From Pomacea canaliculata (taxonomy: Eukaryota > Mollusca > Gastropoda > Architaenioglossa > Ampullariidae), in the NCBI RefSeq assembly GCF_003073045.1, contig NC_037590.1, positions 19,867,708 to 19,931,707 on the forward strand: 64,000 nt of DNA. The letters run 5' to 3'. The notes under the pieces are model-generated. The model made no database searches, was not told where the DNA came from, and worked only from the letters and a program-made list of their open reading frames with translations. How positions within the stretch are numbered: the stretch's first letter is position 1; each line of letters begins with the position of its first letter. Position numbers and translations under genes: made by a program. This document shows, piece by piece, positions 37,542-49,500 of this stretch.

Positions 37542-39651
37542 TTACAAAATTGTTAATATTGTGAAAACTGAAATTTCTTTTGAAACTTGGATGAAACTGA
37601 GGATGCAATGTTTGTGAACACCATGGTATGGTAAGCGACTGTTCAAATTAAACAGCTCCCTTTCAAACTGCAGCAGCCATTCCTTGACAGAATTAAGTTC
37701 TCCTTTTGCATAGTTGCCAAATGCACCATCACTGCGAATGACACGGTGACAAGGAATGATCAGTGGTACAGGGTTACTAGCCATGGCCTGGCCCACAGCA
37801 CGAAATGCCCCATCCCTGCCAGCTGCCAGTGAAAGGCCCTTGTATGAGATTGTTTCACCAAATGGAACATTCTCTGTTAATGTCTGCCATACCTTGCCCG
37901 TAAAAGTATCTGCATAATAAATTGAAAATTTTCACTTGACACCTTTTAGTCTTTTGCAATATTTATAGTTCTCCAAAAATTGCAGTCGGTATCTGTAAAA
38001 CTTCATCAGAGACAAATATGACTCACTAATTTCAAAACAGCATTTTTAAGACTAATAGTCATTAATTAAAGGGCTTTAACTGTTAAAGAAAATGTATGTG
38101 AAAATACTCAGGTGAATTGAAATAAAAGAGTCCAGGCAAAATGTCCATAAGGTTTATTTTAATATATATAAAACCACTGTATACAAAAAAACCTCTCACG
38201 AAAGTTTTTTTTCCTAATATTGTAGACCTTTTGTAGCCAGTGCAAAAATCCAGAAACTATAACCAAAATTTTAAAAAGTCTGAAGGTCAAATTGTAATTT
38301 ATTATATATTTTCAAAGACCAAAAATCAGTACCAATACAGTTACCTTTCCTAGATATGGAAGGACAGATCGATGGTCTCGTGTCATTTTCTTGTTTCAAA
38401 AAATAGTTTTTCAGCCATTGAATACAGTGAAGAGCTGGAGTATAGGTATATCCATTGTCACTGTACAGTTGCGATATAAACTCAACCTGACACCTGAAAA
38501 GATAATAACCATTCAAATTATTAAAATGTTTCTTGGGGAACTAATTTCGCTGAAGGGGTCAAGCTGTAAACACTCTATTAACCATAATGATTATCAATGC
38601 TGCATGAAAGTTCAAATTTAGTCCTGTTAGTTTATATGGCCCAGACCTCATTTGAACAAATGAGCCCCTCAACCCCCTAAAAAAAATTATTCCATCACTT
38701 GATTCATTTAGGCCATTTTATTAACAGCATATAACTACTCCTGTGTTTAACCTGCTTAGCTAAACTTCCTTCTGTTCGATGGGATCATCCTCAATACTTC
38801 TGTTCAAGTACATATTTTCTATAACTCAACTCATCTGCAATATCATCTCAATAACTCCAATTACACATGCAAATACTTTTAATCTACACATATTCAACAA
38901 CAAAAATAAACTGCCTGTGGATTTCCTGAATTTTATGGCCCACAAATAAATGTCTCCAAATTTTTTTTCAATTCATATAAGCAATAAGATATGATATACA
39001 CAGGCAAAATTATGTCATAATTTATAAAGAAAAAGATGCAGTCAGTGGTTATGTAGTTATTGCTTCAATTTCAATTTTACACCATTAGATCTAGGTCTGT
39101 GTTAACCTTATTGCAAAACTGGCTAAGACTCTTTTTGCACTGAATTATGAGGTGAATCTTGAAGGATGCTGGTATGTGATCCATGTAGGCATAAGGACTA
39201 CTCCACATGCAATTTCAATAATAATAACAAACAAACAAAAATCTGGTAGTTATTTCCCCTTACCACATGCACAGGCGAAAACATCGCATACTATCCACTG
39301 GTAGTATTGACATGGTCAAAAGAACTTCATACAATATAAATCCACAGATAATGGAAACTCAGGTACCCTGCACTAGCCAGGTTGCAGATTTATCAGGATA
39401 TCATGGATACCATACATACAAAACCAAAATATACTTTTTATTTACCATTTGTCTGGCTTAAATGTGTCATCTGTTCGAGCAGCTTGGCTCAAGGAATGTA
39501 GCCCCTTAGGACAACTGACAATTGTCATTTCACCAAGAGGTGTCTGAACTTGGTAAGTGTTTGTAGGACCATGATGGCAAGTCTTTTTTTCTTTGTGCTT
39601 CACCAACGTTTTCTTGGAACATATCCCTTCCATTCCTTGCTGATAAGCCAT
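37542..39651 (-). CDS. MGMT: Methylated-DNA--protein-cysteine methyltransferase
   Basis: Suicide DNA-repair protein that moves the alkyl group from O6-alkylguanine to its own cysteine. Coding exons: 39651-39446, 38493-38345, 37909-37542; 723 bases, 240 residues, phases consistent. Visible: N-terminal domain strands (YQVQTPLGEMTIVSCPKGLH); GKVWQTL...VPFGETISYKGLS with the conserved DNA-contact tyrosine; the arginine-finger helix FRAVGQAMASNPVP with the asparagine hinge; the active site IIPCHRV (Cys near residue 172); and FGNYAKG...VKEWLL. The C-terminal extension after FEREL (about 38 residues) has no likeness to known family tails. An acceptor (TTTAG) lies just before the ATG, so at least one non-coding 5' exon lies upstream, towards the divergently oriented USP gene. 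Confidence 0.93.
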
Positions 39652-40503
39652 CGTTGCTTCCTAAACATATATACTGACAGTAAAAATCCAGCGAAATTCC
39701 TTGGCAAACCACATTCAAAGGTGCGGTTAAAACATAAATATTGGGTACAGGATGAGGATAACCAAAAAAATGGAATAACACTATCATGACATATCGATCA
39801 GTCTGTGCTTCTTTTGTTACATAAATTATCTGGTTTTAAAATTAGTAAAATAATTGAACAAAACATGTTTTTTCTTCACATTTCTCTAGTACAGCGTAAG
39901 GTAGCAAATCATACGCAAAGGATTCAATAATTCGAGAGATGAACTCATGATGGGTTATGAAAGACCTTTTCGCAAAATTAAAAAATAACAAATGAAAATT
40001 AGAGGATCTCGGAATAGTTTTTCTCAAGTTCTCTCTCCCCAAGCCCGTTTTTTCATCTACTGGTCACTTGAAAAAGCATGTCTCAGTTCCTTCCAGAACT
40101 TTTGTTTTTAAACAGAGCTGTTGACACCCACTGAAAATAGGCTTCATACTAGCTGAGTTCAGACACTATAGCACTCCTCTAGAGTTGATTATTTAGGCAG
40201 TTTAAAGATCATAAAAAGGAAGTGATAAATATGTAAACTCCAGATGCTGTTTTTAAAACATGGCTGGTTTTTTTCCATAGTTTTTTTTTTGTTTTGAAGT
40301 GTCTTCGGTGTGCCTACAAACCTCTTATTTTGTCTCCTCGCTTCCCGCCTTCTTTCTGTGTCGGCCTCGTTCTCGTAAAGTAATAGTAATCCCATCATGC
40401 TTCGAGCAAAAATGGAAGACAAATATGCAGGTGAGAGCAGGGTAGACGGAAACCTGTTGTTTACGAATGCGGAACGGACACGCGTTTTTCGTAACGCTTT
40501 CCA
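39652..40503. promoter_or_regulatory. Divergent MGMT/USP spacer with E2F-like site
   Basis: MGMT (minus) and the USP gene (plus) are transcribed away from this 852 bp interval. The right part (40300-40500) is the least AT-rich and carries TTCCCGCC at 40342-40349, a match to the E2F core, plus several CpG. It is probably a bidirectional promoter that also contains the untranslated MGMT first exon. Function inferred. Confidence 0.4.
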
Positions 40504-43500
40504 ATGATGCCACATATTATTCCAGGCGGGAGACAGCGTGCCTCGTCTGAAGGAGATGTATTAGAAGACGAAGAAGACACAATCCTTGCTTCAGGTGTGC
40601 TTGATGGACTGACCGAAGCGCATCGTAATGTTAGTCGCAGTGCCATCATAACAACAACAGAAGACAGAGAAAACGTTGATCCGAAGTTCTGTGCAGAAGA
40701 CAGCAGTTTCAGCCAACAGATCAGCAGAAAAAAAGGTCTGAAACCTAAGTTTTCCTTCAAATCTGTTAAGAAAGCGGTAAGTCGTGCATTTTCAAAGGAT
40801 TCGCCTTTGGGTTCGAACTCTTCTCTAAACAAGGAAGAGATGCCAGCCCAAGTCAAAATATCGTGCTCAGGACCATGGACACCAACGCTTAGGAGGAGAA
40901 ACGCTGAAGAAGAAACAAGTGGGAGGTCAGGGGAGAACATTAGTCGCAGACCAGGCAGAGAAAGTCAGGACAGATCTGGAACCGATTCCATGAACCGCCC
41001 ACTAATCACAGACCCAGGTCTTATGGTCAGTAAATGGGATCGCACCCCCGGAAATATAGGTCTTTTCAATCATGGTAACACATGTTTCATGAACGCGGTG
41101 CTTCAGTGCTTGAGTCACACGGATTCTTTCACTGAGTACTTTGTTACGGATTTGTATAAAGATGCTCTAAAAAACAGCAGAAACAGTTCTAAGAAAGTAG
41201 GATCTAAAGGAGCTAAAGGTGATGTAACAGAACAGCTTGGATTACTATTAAAGTGTATGTGGTCCGATAAATACAACAGTGAAGTGTCCATTGACTTCAA
41301 AGCTGTTGTGGGAAAATACAACAGCCAATACAAAGGAAGCTCCCAGCATGATGCTCAGGAGTTTTTGTTGTGGCTGCTTGACAGGATTCATGAGGATCTA
41401 ATAGTACCTCCTCCTTCTCAAGGCAAGAAAAAGGGCAAGCACACAAAGGTTAGTAAGATTGTTATTCCATGTTGTTTGGGTCCAAAGTTTAGAAGTATTC
41501 AGAAAAATGGCAAGGGAAAATGCAAGGGAAGGTAGGAGTACACGGTGCTGACTTTTACAAGCGGTCAGTTTTACCTAATTGCTACCCTGACCCTGAGGCA
41601 GGGTGGAGATCACAGGCAATAATAACCCTAGCAATAAAATGTCTTTCTCAGCTGAGTACAGAGGGTCCTTGACTTACGATGTTCCATTCCTGTGTTGTGT
41701 CATAAACCGATTTTCGCTGTAAGTCGGAACATACGTACATACTGTAAGCACTTATCCTATCCTAACACAGTAATTATAAAAAAACACATATAAAATGTGT
41801 TTAATAATGAAATGAAACAGGAAGTTTGCGTTGCAACGTTTACGATGCTAAGCCACTTAAGTGAAAACAAGGCTTTATACAGTAAATGGGAGATGTGTCG
41901 TAACCACAAAACATCATAACTCGGGGCTGACCTAACCCGAAGACCTCCTGTACTTGCTGTTGGTGTTTAGAAAGCTGGTGAAACGGTTTCCAACTGAACA
42001 CACTGTCAGGGTTAGGACCGACAATTGAATATATTCTCCATAAAATAGAGAGAAAAATAAAGGAGAAAAAAGATGAACAGCAGAAATGACACAAGCACAA
42101 AGACAACTGAATTTTAAAACTTTATTTTTATTGCTTTCGTCTATCTTTATATCTCTATATCTTTCTTTACTCATAAGGGATGATAATATTCAATATTTTA
42201 TTCCCCTGGTGACTTACAAAAAGTACATCTGTGTTTGGATGCAATGTTCATACCTTTACAAATGGGCAACATCTCACCTGTAACACAGACCCCATACACC
42301 ATCTACAAAAGTTACCCCACAGTCTATGTTTGTCTGTTGGTGAGCACGACAAGGTGAAAGACATTGTAGATTGCATTCATGCACATTCAGTCTCGTGCAC
42401 CTCTTTGCTCCAAGTGAAGATTTCAAAAATGGAAGGATATATGCTGATCATCTTTGGTTATCCTAACAGACATAATATCATGTGTATTCTATAACTAGTC
42501 TCCGCTAGGTGACAGTAAGGGAAAGAATGTACCTTGCGGTACATCAAGGATTATCCCCATTCAATATAAAAAATTTGCTAAATGTGCCAGTTTGGGACTT
42601 GTAAATGAAACATTTTTTAGAAAACGGCTGTCACGGATCTGCAGTCGTTGAATTCTTGAAGCACCAGTCTGTCGCAGTTTTACTTCAAGCAGAAAAGTCT
42701 CCTCTGACCAACCATCATTCAAGAGGATGTTCTCAACCGTAACATGGCAAGTAATAAGTTAGTGAGAACTAAAGATGTTAGAAACATTAATGAGGGGTGG
42801 CACGTTGCTAAAATTATAAAAGTTGGGATGAAAAAGGCTGGCGCAAGGTAGTAAAGCAAACCTCGGGAAGACATGGCACCCTCAGCTCAGTGACAAGACA
42901 GCAGCATTCAGGGATCATGTTTACTGATGTATTGAAAACTCCGATGACGACTGTGTGAGACTAAGGCACTTGTTGGATGGATGTCTTACACACTTCTAAA
43001 ACATCCATGACGAGTGTCACCAAGCCTCACCCTGCAGGCAATTGCTAAAATCCCATCTCTAATCGCACTAACTGATCCTGCTGCTGTCAAACTTCTCAGC
43101 GACTTTCTGCACGGCCCTGTCCTCTATAAACATCCAGAGGACTATATGCTGTCCAGGGACACATTTTATGTTGAAAGTTTTAACAATGTGTGTCTGATCT
43201 ATCTGACTAAGCGTGTTCACATTACAAACATGAGGCACTGTGACATGCACATGGGTTTGCTGTTTTAGACTGGAATGAACATGTTGATAGAGATTCTACT
43301 TCAAATTACAGAAAAACAAGTGTTCAGTACAACCGGAAACACCGCACTTTATTAAAAAAAAGTACAGACTAGTAGAGGATATCTGGAGATGTGTCGTTGA
43401 AAAGTACAAATTTGATTCCGAACAATAAGAAAACATGTTAAATGAAACAGACAGTAGTTCTGGTGAAGATTTGGTAATGAACATATAATTTAAATAACAA

Positions 43501-46500
43501 AATCCAAAAAACATTAATAGACGAGGAAATAATTTACCATTAAAACTGAAAAACCGTAATTGTTCTAACCACGGTACATCTCCACACTGACAAATGTATT
43601 GTCTCTATAGACAAGTTCATTCCAGTCTAAAACTGCAAGACCCACTCATATGTTATAAGGGATTCTTATCTTGTTCGCTTTACATATTTGTTATTCTGTG
43701 ATATAAATAGTAGGATCAGTAGCAGTGTTAATTTTTGTGTTTCCTTTGCTATACTGGTGATTTTACTTTGTTATATATCAATCTGTATGACAGAGCCTCT
43801 AGCCACTGATTTTGTTTGCATACCTGTACTTCACCTGCCAATAAGAAACATTCAATTCCTTGTAATGTTACGTAAATCATGAGATGAAGGGGGAAGGTGT
43901 TTGAAACTGTAAAAGTAAATTAAATGAATTTTAGTTGCTAACTATATTTTGTTGCTATTGTTGATCTTTTTCCCTCTCTTACTTGTTTTCGTTGGGCTGT
44001 CCAAAACGAAACAAACCACACCAGAGCCAAACTAACAGCGGTGTATATGCAGGCTCTGCCCTCTTGCTTCCAGCCTTGAATTTCATTGCTCATTTACAGA
44101 TTACTTCCCAGAAGTGTATGATGAGTAGCTGCATACATAACAACTGGAAAATAAAATAATAATGCTACAGTGTGGACACTAGAGTACATGCACATCACAC
44201 TCAAAACTTTGGTGGATGCACACATAGACCGTAGATGTAATCACAGACTACAAGCAGAATATTGATATCCCCGCTTATGAGGAAGGAAAGATAACATATA
44301 GAAAAAGACAAAAAAGCAGTAAAAATAAAGTTTCAAAATTCAGTTGTCTTTATGTTTGTGTCATTTGCTTCTTGCCTTTATAAATTCTAGTTTTGTGTGT
44401 TTGTGGAGATTGCATTCAGTCCTAACCATGATAGTATATTCAGATAGAAGCCGTTTCACCTCAGCTCTCAGACCCTACAGCAAGTACTGGTCTGGTGGGA
44501 AAGACGTTTTATTGCCAGGCTACTCGGCAGTGCCTGTGATGTCTACCCTGCTTATTGTTTGGGCATTAATTGGAGACGACTAGCCACTAGCAGTCCGCAA
44601 TGCGTGTACTCCTACCTTCCCTTGCATGGGCAATATGATTTGATTCTGTCCCGACAGAAGAAGTTCCACCTTCAAGATCCTGTTTATTCTCACATTTAAT
44701 TGTGGTATTTTAAAGTGGCAACCAAATTTGTGTTATCAATTAAAGTTTGAGTGTCCTTTGTATCCGTTCTCTGGATGTGTCACCTGTTACAAGACCAGCT
44801 GCTTTGCCATGAATTGCCTTAGTTGTTGGCTCAATCTAAAGCTCCGACACACCCACACTCTATTCCACACCCCCTTCATAGCTTATGGCAAACATTGAAC
44901 AAATGCAATGCTGTTGCCACTGAACTTTTATGTTCTTTAAGTGTAGGTTATAACTCATATTTAACCAGCATACAAAAAAAGCAATAAGTTTACATTGGTT
45001 CTTAGAGAGAAGTTTAAATTCTAGTCATAGTTGCATTTAAAATAGAGAAATGTTAAAACAGCTGTTCAGTATCCCTGTTTGATATGTTTTTAAAACAAAT
45101 TAGAGCAGAACAGTCTTCATTGTGACAAAACCGGTGTTAAATTATAAACTTGAAGATTAATGCTTGAAAGATGCTTTCAAAGTTTATACTGTGTCGGTTA
45201 AATACTTTTATGAAAGATAACTGTTATTTGCTTTTATTTTAGATTAATAATTTTCCCCTATCTCAGCAGTGGTGTGCTGCCCATTTGCACATTGTTGTCT
45301 TTTAGTATCAGTTGTACTCTTTATCCCAAAGACTGTGAAGAAGCTGATCTGTTAATCTTAGACCATTTTGGAAAATATGTAATTTCTCAATCAACTTAGA
45401 TCAATGTAAATTTGTTTTTTGCATCTTCTAAAGGATATATTCTTCTGTTTCAGAATGTTGTGTCACCTGATCATCCCCAGACAGATGAGGAACTTGCAAA
45501 AGCAGCAGAATCTTCTACCAGCAGTAGCTTCATCACTCAGCTATTTCAGGCACTTCACTGCTCATCACTCACTTGTCCCTACTGTAACCGACACTCTAAT
45601 ACATTTGATCCCTACTTGTGTGTGTCTCTGCCTTTGCCGCAGAAATGCCTTAGGCCAGTCTATGTCACTGTTGCCTATCTTGGTGAATATCAAAAAGAAA
45701 TAACTATTGGACTGAGTCTGAATATATATGACACTGTCAAAGACTTAAGGGATGCTCTGTCCACCGAAACATCCATTCCTGCTGACCAGGTAGATATTTT
45801 GATTCTGTATAATATGTTTTCAGTGTTGTTTTCTAGTGATGTTTTAAAACAGTTTCTTCCTAATAGGTAAAATGGTCGAGAAATAAAATGTCAAAGATCA
45901 AGTTTTAAAAAAAATCTTTTCATACTCATAGGCTTCTGTCATTTAACTTAACTCTTCAGAGTTCAGGATGTGCTTTTTCTGTTCTTTTTTTCAAAGTATA
46001 CATGTTCATGTAAACTGTAAACAGCTAATAAGAATAACCAATATTTCTTGTAATATTTGGTTTCTAGACTTGCCATGTACTCTGTTTTGTAAGGAAATAA
46101 CATTACTCATTAGTTTAAAGAGATCCATTGTTATAAATAATTTTCTTAGTTTAGTCCTTGTTACTCCTCGAGGAGCATAGGACCGCAACAACACCTCACC
46201 AGCAGACCCGGTTTTGGGCAGCCCCCTTCAGTTGAGCCCATATGGTTCCGAGGTCCTTTGCCTCACTTTCTACTGTTCTTTTCCAAGTCTGCTTTGGTCT
46301 CCCAACTCTCCTCTTTCCCTGAGGATTCCAGTCAAGTGCCTGCTTGGCAACGGTGTCAGCTTGTTTGTGCAGGGTGTGTGCTATGCAGCCCCATTTGCGC
46401 TTTTTGATGTCTTGGCTAGTGGCATTCTTGTTGGTTCTTTTCCACGGGCTGCTGTTGGAGATCTTTTCAGGCCATCTTATTCCTAAAATATAGCATAGGC

Positions 46501-49500
46501 ATTGGTTGGTAAAGGTCTGGAGCTTGTTGATGGTGTTTGTCGCTCTCCAGGTTTCAGAACCATACAGTAGGACTGCCTTCACATTGATGTTGAAAATAAA
46601 TTTCTACCCAGTTTTAAATATGCCTTGCCTTGGTTGAAAATTATTGGTAATCATGCAGAAAATTTATTCTATAGGCAGAGAGTGGAGAGATACTCCTATA
46701 TACTACTATCCCTATGTTCCCTCTCTCTTTTTATATATATATCTCCATGTGTAGCTTTCCAGAAAAATAGAGAAAAATTAGTAATCAACATACTACTTGA
46801 TTCTAGGCAAGGAGAGGCAGCTGGGATTGGGGGAGAGCTATTTTACAGACACATGGTTGAAATTTTATGAATATGTAAGAAGGAAAGGCACAATCTTGGC
46901 TCTCCACATTAAGTCTTTTTAGGCTGCTATATTCATATATTCTCTTGAGTGCCACTTGACAAGAATAGATCTGATCCAAACAACAGCCCCCTTTGCTTGT
47001 CTCAGTAATTACCTCTATTCAGGCATCTACAATGCTTGGGATATTAAGATGGTTTACAGTCATTTAAGACATTTAAAAGGCAGAGGAAAATTTGTACTCA
47101 CTGACCTTCACTGGGTTCTAAACATCTTGAAAACACTTCTTTGCCACAGTTAAGGGAACCAGATTAGTACGCAGGTCACAGGCAAAGGCATCTGGGTTTG
47201 TTATTTTACTGTTATTTCTAGTTTTAAAACATGTTTTGAAGCCTGCTGAGAAGTATGAAAGTACCAGTGTCAGGTGTAGATGATGCTGATGACAGAAAAA
47301 AATTGTTTATTAGCCAAATGTGGAAAAATGTTTTTATTTGTTTGATGCTTCATTCACAGAGATGATGAAAAATGTCTACAATAATGTCATCAGTTATTTT
47401 TTTTTTTTAAATTTCCTCACCAGTTTATAAAAAAACTCAGCATTTGCTATGGCTTCAGCTAAATAAAGTAATAAGTAGATAGGTCGCCTTTCGTGAATCT
47501 TCTTTCACATATTCTTATTGTTTTCTTTATTGTTTAATTCTGAAACAGCTGGTTTTGTGCCAACTGGCAAAAGATGGGTTCTGTGCCACCTTCAGCAATG
47601 AGCAGCTTCTTTCAGACTTACCTGAAAATGGGTGCATTTATGCCATTGAGATGTACCCAGAGGAGTATCAGTCGGCAGAGGAGTCTTCAGGCTTTGAGAC
47701 AGTACAGATTGTTGTCCTGCATGTTGAGAGGACTGTCACTGCGCTGAAGAGGTGCGCGCCTATTGGGATTTGTTAAAAAAAATAACAACAAAAAAATTTG
47801 GTCCATTCATCCCTGCATCAAAGCATTTGCAGAGTTGACAGAAATATGGCACCATTGCAATCACAGTATTCAAGATTCTAGATACTTTATTGTTTTGCTC
47901 TCTAAGAGAATTGAGATTATTTTATATAAGTTATATGAATACCAGTACATTATATGTATAATATGAAATATACACAGAAGCAAATTTTAACCCAGCAAAT
48001 TGCACTAAATTGTATATATATATATACACACAGTACTACACAATCATGTGTTTGTATATATATAATTATGTTTACAGTTTATGGGATTTATTTTCTGCAT
48101 ATTACTTTCTCCAACACTTGTACACATAATTTCATCATCACATTATTGGTAGTCAGGTTATAGTGTTAGGATATCCATTGAGAAATAACACATTTAATAG
48201 TAGGTTTCAGACTACTTCAGACTGCATTATGGTTTCAAATTTAAAAGCAGTAGTTATCAGATTTGTTGGTATTTTACAATTAACCCTAGTACTATATGTT
48301 TACATCAAGATTATTGTGTTACTTTGGTCTGTTGTATGCTACTTGTTATGGGCATAAAACATTTACTTCTGTTTACAGTTTAGAGGTGAAATAATCGAGC
48401 TTTAAAGAATATGGTTTTATTTGTTAAATTTAAAAAAATTTGTTTCATTTGTAGTATATCAATGTTCTGATGATAGCTAGGTGTCTGTAGTTTGAAAATG
48501 TAGTTTGAAAATGCAGTTTGAAAATACATATGAATTTTGTAATGTACAATTATCCTGACTTTTTTAAGATTCTGCCATCCTGAAGTAATAAGAGTTTCAA
48601 GAGAAATAAACATGAAGAATTTGCAAAGAGAGATTCTTGGTAAACTTGGGGATGCAGTCAAGCGAGAGGTCTTGGATAAGGTATGTAAAATTGTAACACC
48701 AGGCATAATGAAAGTTAAAATTTGAATTTTCCACCTTGATCATATCTCTGTGGTTATTTTGACATAGCCATTCATTCAAATATACATGTTCTATTTTATA
48801 TGTAAGCATTTTATAATAATAAAATTATGATATTTATGGAGTATGTTGTTTGTAATTGTTGTTCTTTAAAAAAAAACTTTTTGGCTTTGTAGTTGGTAGA
48901 ACAGAAATTTTAAGGTATAACCTGTACCTTTTAAATTAATAGACTTCTCCTTGTGCTCCCAGCGGTTGCAGTACTTATTTCAGCTACAAGTTGTTGATGG
49001 CAGTTCTCGTCCAGTTTATCTGCCTCCTGATGTTGAAATGCCTCTTTACACAGAGACTGTAGACAGGTAGAAGATATTAGTTTTCCTTTAGAGGAGCTCT
49101 TTATGAAATGTAATTTCTTTCATTTTATTGTAGTTTAGGGAAAGAGGACCATTGCTTGCTTCGTCTGAGGGTTTTCTCCCAAAGATAAATGATTTAATGG
49201 GTATTGTAAATAAGCTGAATGGTGTTCATCTTCTGAAACCCTTCAAATGATTATATATATACAGTAGTTTAAGCAGCAGTTAGATGAAGAAGTGGTAATA
49301 GTGATATAAAAGGCATGAATTTTTTTATGTGTTGGATAAAACCTTAGGTATGTAAGATACTTTCACTCTCTTTTTGTGAGAAAGCTAGTTAAGAAATACT
49401 ATTGTAATTAAAGAGTATATTGTAACTAATACAATATTCAGAGCACTTACAAACAAAAGAAAAACACACCCATCTCATTCTGAACAAATTTTTTATCATA

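Larger units (their letters stand above)
41521..44626. mobile_element. DNA transposon with long terminal inverted repeats in USP intron 1
   Basis: The ends are a perfect 24 bp inverted repeat (41521-41544, 44603-44626; outermost bases TGCAAGGGAAGGTAGGAG). Similarity continues inward for about 365-390 bp: left arm to about 42203, interrupted by a nested MITE; right arm from about 44262. Between the arms lie broken coding fragments (about 42790-43330). Outermost TGCA may be a palindromic target duplication. Total 3.1 kb. It starts 72 bases after the donor of USP exon 1. Family not settled; long inverted repeats recall Mutator-like elements. Confidence 0.8.

Noticed and set aside
41449..41535. 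Continuation of USP exon 1 frame to a stop at 41535
   Set aside because: The GTTAGT donor at 41449 and in-phase continuation into exon 2 show this is intron read-through; its end lies in the transposon's inverted repeat.
47954..48163. Open frame through TATATATA/TACACACA repeats in a USP intron
   Set aside because: Low-complexity microsatellite translation.
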